A stretch of DNA of 64,000 nt, from assembly GCF_001039575.1 (NCBI RefSeq), contig NZ_JIBT01000002.1:1-64000 (forward strand). The letters run 5' to 3'. A program made the position numbers and the translations under genes. Source of the DNA: Halomonas sp. PR-M31. GTDB lineage: Bacteria; Pseudomonadota; Gammaproteobacteria; Pseudomonadales; Halomonadaceae. Each line of letters opens with the position of its first letter. Within the stretch, counting starts at the first letter, position 1. The notes below the pieces were generated by a model that worked only from the letters and a program-made list of their open reading frames with translations, was not told the origin of the DNA and searched no databases. Positions 45,770 to 53,480 of this stretch are shown piece after piece.

Positions 45770-45952
45770 GAAAATGTCATTTCTTGCCGTCAGGCAGCAC
45801 CACAACATATAGCCCCTGCAATGATAACAAGCACAATATATGGCATACATTTTGGATTTGCAGCCTTGACTGCCGCTGGCATTCTCAATTCCTGCATATC
45901 GATTTCTACGCCCGTCACTCAAGGATGATTGCCGCCATAAGCGCCAGGCTTT

Positions 45953-45975
45953 AAGATGTGCTTGACATGCATCTT
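45953..45975. promoter_or_regulatory. NsrR-like NO-responsive operator
   Basis: A 23-bp dyad with arms AAGATG and CATCTT and centre TGCTTGACATG, close to the NsrR consensus AAGATG-YATTTNAAATR-CATCTT. It ends 18 bp before the ferredoxin ATG, where a repressor would block transcription or initiation. It points to derepression by NO. Confidence 0.6.
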
Positions 45976-45993
45976 AAAAAACTGGAGATGCTC

Positions 45994-46317
45994 ATGACCT
46001 TTGTCGTCACTGAAAACTGCATCAAATGCAAGTACACCGACTGCGTGGAAGTTTGCCCCGTGGACTGCTTCTATGAAGGCCCCAACTTCTTGGTAATCAA
46101 TCCGGACGAGTGTATCGACTGCGCCCTGTGTGAGCCGGAATGTCCCGCGGAGGCGATCTTCGCCGAGGATGAACTACCCGACTCCCAGCGTCACTTCATC
46201 GAACTCAACGCGGAGCTGGCAGAGCAGTGGCCGGTCATCATGGAAAAGCAGGACCCGCCCGAGGACGCCGAGGAGTGGGATGGCGTTCCCGACAAGCTGC
46301 CCCACCTCGAACGCTGA
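45994..46317 (+). CDS. fdxA: Seven-iron ferredoxin (FdxA-like)
   Basis: 107 residues. N-terminal cluster cysteines [18 protein letters not shown] ([3Fe-4S] site of the 7Fe type) and [12 protein letters not shown] ([4Fe-4S]), then the FdxA-type C-terminal extension ([24 protein letters not shown]). It carries low-potential electrons in the cytoplasm; its partner is unknown. Start at 45994: GGAG lies 6 bases upstream. It is first in an NsrR-preceded unit with a membrane protein, NorE and NorF, which suggests a link to NO detoxification or respiration. Confidence 0.9.
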   Translation: MTFVVTENCIKCKYTDCVEVCPVDCFYEGPNFLVINPDECIDCALCEPECPAEAIFAEDELPDSQRHFIELNAELAEQWPVIMEKQDPPEDAEEWDGVPDKLPHLER

Positions 46318-46330
46318 AGAGGGATGACGC

Positions 46331-46774
46331 ATGCCAATCGACCTCGAACGAAACGATGATGACTTTGCTGCCCGCAAGGCCAACTCGCCGGGCCGTGGCG
46401 CTGCGGTTCTGATTTACGCCCTCTACCTGGGCAGCGTCATGGCAGTGGTTACCGCACCGCTTGGCGTGGCGATCGCGCACTTCAAGCTGGGGCGCGGCGC
46501 CGAGTGGGTCGATAGCCATCTGCGCTTTCAGATTCGCACCTTCTGGCTCGGCGTCGTGGCCGGTGGCATTGGTCTGCTGTTATGGAACCTGCTGGGCTAT
46601 CTTGATGCCGCCCCGGGCATCGCTTGGGGGCTTGGCTATCTGTTCTTCACGACATGCCTGGTATGGATGGTGGCCCGCTGCGGCGTGGGTATTCATCGCC
46701 TGATGGCCAATCATCCCATCAATAACCCACGCAGCCTGGGGTTCGGTGGCGCCAAGGTACGCTTTCATGACTGA
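46331..46774 (+). CDS. Conserved integral membrane protein (COG3671-like)
   Basis: 147 residues with three predicted membrane helices. AEWVDSHLRFQIRTFWLGVV resembles the HxRFQIRTF motif of the small COG3671/DUF4870-like membrane proteins. The C-terminal part ARCGVGIHRLMANHPINNP is also family-like. Function unknown. It overlaps norE by 8 bp, so it is translated with NorE. Its presence in this operon suggests a role in assembly or function of NO reductase, but that is inference. Confidence 0.7.
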   Translation: MPIDLERNDDDFAARKANSPGRGAAVLIYALYLGSVMAVVTAPLGVAIAHFKLGRGAEWVDSHLRFQIRTFWLGVVAGGIGLLLWNLLGYLDAAPGIAWGLGYLFFTTCLVWMVARCGVGIHRLMANHPINNPRSLGFGGAKVRFHD

Positions 46775-47396
46775 ATCGCAACACGGGCAGCCTTCACCGA
46801 ATGAAACCTTGCCGGACGACGCTATCAAGAGCGACGCCGTCGATAGCGATAGCGACTGGGGCCCGCTATCCGCCTTGCCCGGCAACCCGTTGATGTGGGT
46901 GCTGATCCTGAGCGAGATGCTGGTGTTCGCCGCCGCTTTTGGCCTCTATGCCTGGATGCGCGCTGCGGAGCAGCCACTTTTCGACGCCTCCCAGCAGCAG
47001 CTAGACCCAATTATCGGCGGCCTGAACACCATGGTGCTGTTGACCAGCGGATTGTTCGCGGCGCTGGCGGTGAACGCGGTGGCGCGAGGTCATGTACGCC
47101 ACAGCCGGCGTTGGATGCTGGCGACCATGGCCTTGGGCGTCTTGTTCTGTGGCATAAAGATGACTGAATATATCGACAAGTTCAGCGCCGGTCTGACGCC
47201 TGACACCAACACCTTCTTTGCCTTCTATTATCTATTGACCGGCTTTCATTTCGCCCATGTGCTGTTCGGCCTGGGAGTGCTTGCGTTGGTGACCTGGCGC
47301 ACCACCCTCGCCAACGTGGAGACCGCCACGGCCTTCTGGCACATGGTCGATCTGATCTGGATTCTGCTTTACCCACTGATCTATCTATTACGGTAG
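46767..47396 (+). CDS. norE: NorE, heme-copper oxidase subunit III-like NO reductase accessory protein
   Basis: 209 residues with five membrane helices. GNPLMWVLILSEMLVFAAAFGLYA and the later TGFHFAHVLFGLGVLAL plus FWHMVDLIWILLYPLIYLL are the subunit III signature of NorE. NorE is not part of the NorBC complex but increases NO reductase activity in Paracoccus and Rhodobacter. The ATG at 46767 lies inside the end of the previous gene with AAGG upstream. The N-terminal 35 residues are acidic and cytoplasmic. Confidence 0.88.
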   Translation: MTESQHGQPSPNETLPDDAIKSDAVDSDSDWGPLSALPGNPLMWVLILSEMLVFAAAFGLYAWMRAAEQPLFDASQQQLDPIIGGLNTMVLLTSGLFAALAVNAVARGHVRHSRRWMLATMALGVLFCGIKMTEYIDKFSAGLTPDTNTFFAFYYLLTGFHFAHVLFGLGVLALVTWRTTLANVETATAFWHMVDLIWILLYPLIYLLR

Positions 47397-47421
47397 TTAT
47401 CAAGATAGATAGGCTATTGAG

Positions 47422-47730
47422 ATGGACATGACGACGCATCCTACCACCCGCCGTTTGGTGCTGACCTGGTTGATCCTGATAGCGCTGACGCTAGTCTCCA
47501 TGATCTCCGCCCGGCTCGATGCCGGAGATCACTGGCTGGCGCTTCCCTTGTGGTCCGCGCTGCTGGTCTTGATCAGCACCGGCTTCAAGGCGCATCAGGT
47601 ATTGATGATCTATCTCAACCTGCGCGTCTCGTCACCGGCCTGGAAAGGCGCTTTCATTGGGCTGGCGCTGGTGATCCTGGGCTTGATTTTGTCGGGCTAC
47701 CTGGCGGCCCGGGCCAATCTTCTTATCTGA
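47422..47730 (+). CDS. norF: NorF, small membrane NO reductase accessory protein
   Basis: 102 residues, three membrane helices, of the cytochrome c oxidase subunit IV/NorF family (LTWLILIALTLVSMI, STGFKAHQVLMIYLNLR). It normally accompanies NorE, here 25 bp downstream of it. The ATG at 47422 and a second at 47428 are both possible. It converges with the norD-linked membrane gene, only 14 bp away. Confidence 0.85.
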   Translation: MDMTTHPTTRRLVLTWLILIALTLVSMISARLDAGDHWLALPLWSALLVLISTGFKAHQVLMIYLNLRVSSPAWKGAFIGLALVILGLILSGYLAARANLLI

Positions 47731-47744
47731 TTAATCACGACCAA

Positions 47745-47948
47745 TCAGTGTCGGCGCCGTTTGGGGGCGGCCCGCACCCAGTCGTCCAATCGCCGTACCA
47801 AGACCATCAGGCCATAGACGATAAAGGGCGCGGGGAAGATCATCGCAACACCCCAATCCTGCGTATTGATGATCCAGGCCACGGGAATGATTACCGCCAA
47901 GAAAATCACCGCCCCTAGCAGTATCGCGATCACGGCGCGTGCAGTCAT
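47745..47948 (-). CDS. Small two-helix membrane protein linked to norD
   Basis: 67 residues: two hydrophobic helices (about 5-27 and 36-50) and a basic C-terminus (RAAPKRRRH). AAGGAG lies 10 bases before the ATG and overlaps the norD stop, so it is the last gene of the norCBQD unit. Not a known Nor subunit; I do not recognise it. Topology suggests both ends in the cytoplasm. Confidence 0.65.
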   Translation of the reverse strand: MTARAVIAILLGAVIFLAVIIPVAWIINTQDWGVAMIFPAPFIVYGLMVLVRRLDDWVRAAPKRRRH

Positions 47949-47962
47949 GATTGGCTTGCTCC

Positions 47963-49903
47963 TTAGTTGGCGATGATCTGACGGTAGATTCCCGGCAATG
48001 CTAACGAAAGGTGCTCCGGCTTTTGCACGATGGCATAGCCGCCACGGCCGAACAGATGCGGAATGTACTGCCGCGCCTCCTGGTCGATGGTCACACCGAA
48101 CACCTTTATTTCCTGCTGCCGCGCATCGAGGATCGCCCGGCGGGTATCCTCGATGCCATAACGCCCTTCGTAATAGTCGGTATCGTTGGGCTTGCCATCG
48201 GTGAGTACCAGCAACAACCGATGCCGGTTGGAGCGCTGGGTCAACTCATGACTCACATGACGAATGGCCGGCCCCATGCGGGTGTAGCGCCCGGGCTTGA
48301 GGGCGGCGATGCGTCGATCGACCCGCTCGTTCATGGGCTCCTCAAAGGTCTTGAGGGTGTTGACCCATACCTTTTGACGGCGATGAGAGGTAAAGCAGTG
48401 GATCGCGTAGTCGTCGCCGCAACCGGACAGGCCATGGCCGAGCACCAGCAGGGCTTCCTTTTCCACGTCCAGCACCCGCCGATCCTCCAGCCAAGCATCC
48501 GTGGACAGTGACACATCCACCAGAATCGACACGGCCAGGTCTCGAGCCTGCTGTCGCGTTGCCAGATACAGGCGATCGCTGGTCTCGCCGGTGGCGGCCA
48601 GATCGCAATGGGCACGTATCATCGCGTCCATGTCCAGCTCAGAGCCATCGAGCTGGCCGCGCAGGGTTTCGCGACGCGGCCTGAGCGCCTCGAACTCCCG
48701 CCGCACCCGACGAATACGCCGCCGGGTCGTGTCGTCCGGTAACCAGTCCTCGCCCTCCTCGCTTTGCAGGTCCGTCAGCACCGCGCAATGATCCGGCAGA
48801 TAGATCTGCTTGCGATGGTTCCACTCGGGGTAAAGATGCTTGCCCCGCAGGCGTTCGCCGCTGATTGCCTCCGGCGCCAGGTCCAGATCGATCTTGAGCT
48901 GGGACGCTGCCCGTTGCTGGTTCGGGCTTAGGGTGATCTCCTCCATCTGTTCCGCGGTGCTCTTGGCGTTCTTGTCCTCTTCGTCATCTACCATGCGATT
49001 GAGATTGATCATCTCAGCAAAGGAGAGCATTTTCTCGAAGCGATTGAAGATCAGCGAGTCCTTGCGTTCACTTTGATCCTGGCGCCGACGCTCTGCCTTG
49101 CGTTTGCCTTGAGTCACCGCCTGGGCCTGCTGATCGCTTGGCTCCTCGTCGTCTCCCTCGGGTCGGACTTCACCCTGATGACCCAGCTCGACGACCTGCG
49201 CCCAGAGCGGCACGGGAAGCGGCGGACGATAGCCCCGGGGCGCCTGAAAGGCATCCAAGGGGGTGTCGGGATCACGAATTGCCGCCTCGAGTTCGGCTGC
49301 CTCATCGCTTAACCCTCGAGGATCACCCAGTAGGCGCAGTATCACGGCCTCGACCGCAGCCTCGGTCGCCGGCAGGCGGCGCTTGGGACGAACGGACAGC
49401 AGCGCCTGACAAAGCCGGGCATGGCGCTCTTGCAGTCCGGGGAAGTGGGCCAGGACGCGACGGGTCGTCTTTACAACGTCACGCAGCCAGGCGATGTCCT
49501 GGCGCAGCGGATCCTCATGATGTGGAACGCGACGCGCCAGGGCCAGGAAAGCCGCTAGCCAGAAATAAAGATCGCGATTGAGGGCAGTATCGGGAAACAG
49601 ATCGAGAGTGGGAGGCAGCAGCAGATTTTCCTCGTCGCGCCGAGCGATATCGAGGGTTTCTTCATCGAAGCCCAGGCGCTGACGCAGACTCAGGCGATGG
49701 GTCGAATTGCGCGCGGCGATGGCTGCCACCTCCAGGCCGGCTTCGCCGCCGCTGGCGCGGAAAAACACCCCCAGCACGACGCGCAGATCCTCGAGATGGA
49801 CCGCTGCCTCGGGGTAATGCGGATAGCTGGTGGCATTGGACGCCCAGCGATGCCAGTGGCGCCCGACGAACTCCTCCACTTCAAGAAAATCCAGCTTGCT
49901 CAT
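47963..49903 (-). CDS. norD: NorD, von Willebrand factor A domain NO reductase activation protein
   Basis: 646 residues, cytoplasmic. The C-terminal VWA domain has the MIDAS motif DVSLSTDAW and LLVLTDGKPNDTDYY. The middle is highly charged (EGDDEEPSDQQAQAV, KRKAERRRQDQSERKD). NorD pairs with the AAA+ protein NorQ, like CbbO with CbbQ, and is needed to insert the non-heme iron FeB into NorB. It lies 15 bp downstream of norQ. Confidence 0.92.
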   Translation of the reverse strand: MSKLDFLEVEEFVGRHWHRWASNATSYPHYPEAAVHLEDLRVVLGVFFRASGGEAGLEVAAIAARNSTHRLSLRQRLGFDEETLDIARRDEENLLLPPTLDLFPDTALNRDLYFWLAAFLALARRVPHHEDPLRQDIAWLRDVVKTTRRVLAHFPGLQERHARLCQALLSVRPKRRLPATEAAVEAVILRLLGDPRGLSDEAAELEAAIRDPDTPLDAFQAPRGYRPPLPVPLWAQVVELGHQGEVRPEGDDEEPSDQQAQAVTQGKRKAERRRQDQSERKDSLIFNRFEKMLSFAEMINLNRMVDDEEDKNAKSTAEQMEEITLSPNQQRAASQLKIDLDLAPEAISGERLRGKHLYPEWNHRKQIYLPDHCAVLTDLQSEEGEDWLPDDTTRRRIRRVRREFEALRPRRETLRGQLDGSELDMDAMIRAHCDLAATGETSDRLYLATRQQARDLAVSILVDVSLSTDAWLEDRRVLDVEKEALLVLGHGLSGCGDDYAIHCFTSHRRQKVWVNTLKTFEEPMNERVDRRIAALKPGRYTRMGPAIRHVSHELTQRSNRHRLLLVLTDGKPNDTDYYEGRYGIEDTRRAILDARQQEIKVFGVTIDQEARQYIPHLFGRGGYAIVQKPEHLSLALPGIYRQIIAN

Positions 49904-49918
49904 AGTCGTGTGTTCTCG

Positions 49919-50746
49919 CTATCCGCCGAAAGTTGCTTCAATAGCCTCCATCAATCCTTCTTGCACATCGTCGTCGTCGGATAGCGGCTCTACCAGGGTC
50001 GCCCGGGCGGCCTGCATGATGGGCATGCCGGCGACGATCAAGGTAGCGCAGTAGACCAACAAACGTGTCGATACGCCCTCTTCCAGATCCTGGCCCTTCA
50101 TGTCGCGCAACCGCGCCGCCAGATTGACCAGAGCACTGCATCTGTCCGCGGACAGACCGCTTTCCCGGGCAACGATATCCCGCTCCACCGCCGGTGGCGG
50201 GAAACCGAAGGTCTGGGCGACGAAGCGTTGACGGGTGCTGGGCTTGAGCGACTTCAGGATGTGCTGATAGCCCGGGTTATAGGAGACCACCAGCATGAAG
50301 TCGTCCGGCGCCTCGAGCAGCTCGCCGGTGCGCTCCAATGGCAGCAGGCGACGATCGTCGGTCAGCGGGTGCAATACCACGGTGACGTCCTTACGCGCTT
50401 CCACCACCTCATCGAGGTAACAGATGCCGCCTTCGCGCACGGCCCGGGTCAGAGGACCATCGACCCAGCGGGTCTCGCCGCCTTGCAGCAGATAGCGCCC
50501 GGTCAGGTCGGCGGCGGTCAGGTCATCATGGCAGGAAACGGTAAATAGAGGTTTGCCCAATCGCGCCGCCATATGACTGACGAAACGGGTCTTGCCGCAG
50601 CCGGTCGGGCCCTTGAGCAGTAGGGGCAGGCGCTGACGATAGGCGTGCTCGAACAGCTCGCATTCGTTGCCTACCGGCTGGTAGAACGGCGCCTCCTGGC
50701 ACGCCTGCCGGGCAGAGGCGGTAGAAGCAACTTCGGAAAGAGTCAT
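49919..50746 (-). CDS. norQ: NorQ, MoxR-type AAA+ ATPase
   Basis: 275 residues. Walker A GPTGCGKTRFV, Walker B ICYLDEVVEARKDV, sensor 1 FMLVVSYNPGYQ. NorQ/CbbQ AAA+ ATPases with NorD mature NO reductase by promoting metal insertion. It is separated from norB by 66 bp that hold a strong hairpin. Confidence 0.93.
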   Translation of the reverse strand: MTLSEVASTASARQACQEAPFYQPVGNECELFEHAYRQRLPLLLKGPTGCGKTRFVSHMAARLGKPLFTVSCHDDLTAADLTGRYLLQGGETRWVDGPLTRAVREGGICYLDEVVEARKDVTVVLHPLTDDRRLLPLERTGELLEAPDDFMLVVSYNPGYQHILKSLKPSTRQRFVAQTFGFPPPAVERDIVARESGLSADRCSALVNLAARLRDMKGQDLEEGVSTRLLVYCATLIVAGMPIMQAARATLVEPLSDDDDVQEGLMEAIEATFGG

Positions 50747-50774
50747 ACAGCGCTCCAGGGTAAAAAGTCAGCAG

Positions 50775-50801
50775 CCCACGGTCTTGTCGCAAGACCGTGG
50801 G
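50775..50801 (-). terminator. Strong hairpin between norB and norQ
   Basis: CCCACGGTCTTG and CAAGACCGTGGG form a perfect 12-bp stem with a 3-base loop, 11 bp after the norB stop. On the minus strand a T-run (TTTTT) follows only after about 8 more bases, so it is likely a partial terminator or an mRNA 3' protector that sets norCB above norQD expression. Confidence 0.75.
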
Positions 50802-50812
50802 GTCTTATCGCA

Positions 50813-52171
50813 TCAAAAGGTAGGACTGGTATTGGCGGCGATTTGCGGTCCGCCTGCGGGTATTTGCTCTTTTACCCTGCCGAAAATGGCATAGAGAAAC
50901 AGCACCGTGGCGACGGCCACCGCCACACCCGCGCCCAGGCGCATGATGTAGAACAGCACGAGCTGGTCCTGCACTTCCATGTAGTTCATGCCCAGCACTC
51001 GCTGCAGGTGGGTCTGCACCACACCGGCAAAGGTCAGGGTAAAGGTCATGAAGCACATGGCGGAGGTCATGATCCAGAAGCTCCACATGTTCATGATCTG
51101 ATTGTAGGGCTGCACCCGACGAATCTGCGGCATGGCGTAGGTGATCACCGCCAGCACCATCATCACGTAAGCGCCATAGAAGGCCAGGTGGCCATGAGCG
51201 GCGGTGACCTGGGTACCGTGGCTGTAGTAGTTCACGAAAGACAGGGTGTGCATGAAGCCCCATACGCCGGCACCGAAAAAGGCCGTGGCAGCGCTGCCCA
51301 GGGTCCACAGCATGGCGCTCTTATTGGGGTGATTGCGCCGGCCTTTCCAGAACATGCTGAAGGCGAACATCACCATGACGAAGAATGGCAGCACTTCAAG
51401 AGTGGAGAAGATACTGCCGATGGGCTGCCAGTAGCCCGGCGCGCCGATCCAGTAGTAGTGGTGACCGGTCCCCAACAGGCCCGAGAACAGCGCCAGGCCG
51501 ATGATGACATAAAGCCATTTCTCGATGACCTCGCGATCCACCCCGGTCATCTTGATCAACAGGTAGGCCAGCAGAGAAGCCATGATCAGCTCCCATACCC
51601 CTTCTACCCAGATGTGCACGATCCACCACCAGTAAAGCTTGTCCAGGGCGAGGTTGCTCGGATTGAAGAAAGCGAACAGCCAGAACACCGCCGCCAGCCA
51701 CAGCCCCAGCATGAGAATCATGTTGACGGCAGTCCTGCGGCCCTTGAGCAAGGTCATGCTGGTATTGTAGAGAAACATCAGAAAGGAAATAGTGATCAGC
51801 ACCTTGACCCAAAACGGCTGTTCAAGGAATTCGCGCCCTTCATGGATGCCGAGCTGATAGCTGACCAGCGCGCCCACTCCGGCGATGACAAAGATACCCA
51901 GCTGAATGTAGGCAATCATCGGGCTATGAATCTCCCGCTCCGCCTCTTCCGGCATCAGGAAGTAGGTACAGCCCATGAAGCCGATCAGTAGCCACACGAT
52001 CAGTAGATTGGTGTGACTCATGCGGATGATGTTGAAGGGCATGAATTCCGCCCAGAATTCCGGCACCACATAGACGGTGGCGGCCAACAACCCAAACACG
52101 ATCTGCAGCGCGAATAACAACATCGCAACGGCAAAGAAGGGGTAGGCCACCCATTGTGTTTCATATTTCAT
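50813..52171 (-). CDS. norB: Nitric oxide reductase catalytic subunit NorB (cNOR)
   Basis: Reduces 2 NO to N2O with electrons from NorC. 452 residues and twelve membrane helices. Heme b and FeB ligands are in RMSHTNLLIVW (helix 2), HIWVEGVWELI (helix 6, with the essential Glu), TGHHYYWIG (helix 7) and AAHGHLAFYGAYV with the following helix. The lack of an N-terminal extension excludes the quinol-dependent qNOR type. It is 64 bp downstream of norC. Confidence 0.96.
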   Translation of the reverse strand: MKYETQWVAYPFFAVAMLLFALQIVFGLLAATVYVVPEFWAEFMPFNIIRMSHTNLLIVWLLIGFMGCTYFLMPEEAEREIHSPMIAYIQLGIFVIAGVGALVSYQLGIHEGREFLEQPFWVKVLITISFLMFLYNTSMTLLKGRRTAVNMILMLGLWLAAVFWLFAFFNPSNLALDKLYWWWIVHIWVEGVWELIMASLLAYLLIKMTGVDREVIEKWLYVIIGLALFSGLLGTGHHYYWIGAPGYWQPIGSIFSTLEVLPFFVMVMFAFSMFWKGRRNHPNKSAMLWTLGSAATAFFGAGVWGFMHTLSFVNYYSHGTQVTAAHGHLAFYGAYVMMVLAVITYAMPQIRRVQPYNQIMNMWSFWIMTSAMCFMTFTLTFAGVVQTHLQRVLGMNYMEVQDQLVLFYIMRLGAGVAVAVATVLFLYAIFGRVKEQIPAGGPQIAANTSPTF

Positions 52172-52235
52172 CGGTTCGATGCTCCTGTGTTCTTGAACCC
52201 TTGTCTTTCTTGCACCCTTCGATATGCGCGATCGA

Positions 52236-52688
52236 TCAGCCTGACTTGGTAGGCGGCCAGTCCTGGGTATTGATGGAATCGGTCCACTTGAAGAAATCGA
52301 CCAGGGAGTCCAGTTCTTCGTCGCTCAGGTTGAACTGGGGCATCTGGCGACGCCCCGGCACATTGAGCGGCTGGGACTGTATCCAGGCCTTGAGCCCCGC
52401 GCGTGCGGCTTCGGGGTTTTCACGTCCACCATAACGATCCCAGACGTTGCCAAGCTCCGGCGCGAAGTAGGCACCCTCTCCGATCAGGCTATGGCAGTTG
52501 ATGCAGCTATGCTCTTCCCATACTTCCTTGCCGTGCTTTACCGAAGCGGTCAGCGTCTCCTCGTTGGTGGATGACGTCTTCATGTACCAGTGGCTGTGGG
52601 CCGTCAGCGCGGCGAACAGCAAGAAGAAAAACAGCGACCCGCCAAAGAAGATATTGCGTGCCGCCGATTTAGTAAGACCATCGGCCAT
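52236..52688 (-). CDS. norC: Nitric oxide reductase cytochrome c subunit NorC
   Basis: 150 residues: one N-terminal membrane anchor (NIFFGGSLFFFLLFAALTAHS) and a periplasmic heme c domain with CINCHSLIGEGAYFAPELGNV; the Met ligand is in RRQMPQF. It receives electrons from periplasmic cytochromes and feeds NorB. The promoter region is shared with a divergent small cytochrome c and includes an NsrR-like box and two FNR-like boxes. Confidence 0.95.
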   Translation of the reverse strand: MADGLTKSAARNIFFGGSLFFFLLFAALTAHSHWYMKTSSTNEETLTASVKHGKEVWEEHSCINCHSLIGEGAYFAPELGNVWDRYGGRENPEAARAGLKAWIQSQPLNVPGRRQMPQFNLSDEELDSLVDFFKWTDSINTQDWPPTKSG

Positions 52689-52759
52689 GTGATTCCCCCC
52701 CTTCTCATTTTGCGGCGTTGCAGACCTGGCCTTCTGTGGGCAGGATCGAACACGCCTTT

Positions 52760-52782
52760 AATATGCATTTAAAATGCTTTTT
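52760..52782. promoter_or_regulatory. NsrR-like operator upstream of norCB
   Basis: A 23-mer (AATATGCATTT-A-AAATGCTTTTT) that agrees with the NsrR consensus AAGATGCATTTNAAATGCATCTT at all but three positions, 72 bp upstream of the norC start. It implies repression of norCB lifted by NO. Confidence 0.68.
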
Positions 52783-52843
52783 AAAGATTATTCTTCGCCC
52801 GCATCCTGGTCAATTACTAAGTTAGTATCTTGTTTCATCAACC

Positions 52844-52857
52844 TTGATAGAAGTCAT
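52844..52857. promoter_or_regulatory. FNR-like site in norC/cytochrome c divergent region
   Basis: TTGATAGAAGTCAT, one mismatch to TTGAY-N4-RTCAA. About 155 bp from norC. Confidence 0.5.
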
Positions 52858-52873
52858 CTTTGTGCGGAAAAAC

Positions 52874-52887
52874 ATGACCTCCGTCAA
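52874..52887. promoter_or_regulatory. DNR/FNR-like site in norC/cytochrome c divergent region
   Basis: ATGACCTCCGTCAA, one mismatch to TTGAC-N4-GTCAA. It lies about 104 bp upstream of the cytochrome c start. Confidence 0.55.
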
Positions 52888-52990
52888 TTTACTTGCACCT
52901 AAAGTGCGGGCATCATCGTGCTGACCGGCCCATTCGTGTTTTATTTGAGTGGGTTTTTGAGGAGCATAAGAAGCATTTTGGAGTCTAGTT

Positions 52991-53308
52991 ATGAAAATTC
53001 TAACTACTGCATTACTAGTAAGTTGCGCGACATTTGCTGTTACCGCTCAAGCCGCGGGGGATGCGGACGCCGGCGCTGAAAAGATTGCCGTTTGTGTGGC
53101 TTGCCACGGCAAGGATGGCAAGGCGACAGCGCCGATCTATCCCAATCTTGCGGGCCAGTCCGCTCAGTACCTGGAAAGCGCCCTCAAGGCTTATCGTGAA
53201 GGACAGCGTGGCGGGGGTATGGCGATGATGATGGCGCCTCAGGCGAAGCAGCTATCCGATGAGGATATCGCCAACATCGCTGCCTATTACAGCCAACAGA
53301 CGCCCTGA
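52991..53308 (+). CDS. Small periplasmic cytochrome c (c553/c4-like)
   Basis: 105 residues. Signal peptide ends at AQA-AG; one heme site CVACHGKDG; Met ligand likely in [17 protein letters not shown]. It ends with the IAAYYSQQ helix of class I cytochromes. Divergent from norCB and upstream of nosR, it is a plausible electron donor to NorC or NosZ. It has its own terminator, so it is probably monocistronic. Confidence 0.88.
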   Translation: MKILTTALLVSCATFAVTAQAAGDADAGAEKIAVCVACHGKDGKATAPIYPNLAGQSAQYLESALKAYREGQRGGGMAMMMAPQAKQLSDEDIANIAAYYSQQTP

Positions 53309-53316
53309 ACTACGCC

Positions 53317-53343
53317 GCTCCGGCTCTTTCCCAAGGCCGGAGC
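53317..53343 (+). terminator. Terminator of the small cytochrome c gene
   Basis: GCTCCGGC and GCCGGAGC form an 8-bp GC stem with an 11-base loop, followed by ATTTCC, 9 bp after the stop codon. Confidence 0.7.
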
Positions 53344-53373
53344 ATTTCCTGCCCCTGAAAAAGACGTCGATCG

Positions 53374-53387
53374 TTGACGCAGGTCAA
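53374..53387. promoter_or_regulatory. FNR/DNR-type site upstream of nosR
   Basis: TTGACGCAGGTCAA, perfect TTGAC-N4-GTCAA palindrome 93 bp upstream of nosR. It fits activation of the nos genes by an NO-sensing DNR/NNR or by ANR. Confidence 0.78.
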
Positions 53388-53480
53388 GATTGTTTTTGCA
53401 TCAAGCTGTGAAGATAAAGATTCATAAAATATACATCTATTGGTAAATCTTACCGTCTTCCGGTAAACAAGGCCTGGCTC

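Larger units (their letters stand above)
45596..45993. other. Divergent regulatory region between nrdJ and the ferredoxin/nor accessory operon
   Basis: About 400 bp with no supported gene. It holds an FNR-like site at 45756-45769 and an NsrR-like 23-mer at 45953-45975. A plus-strand frame at 45704-45928 has no ribosome binding site or recognisable product. Confidence 0.5.

Noticed and set aside
45596-45955. Possible cobalamin riboswitch upstream of the B12-dependent nrdJ
   Set aside because: No B12-box-like conserved segment or matching helices could be seen on the minus strand.
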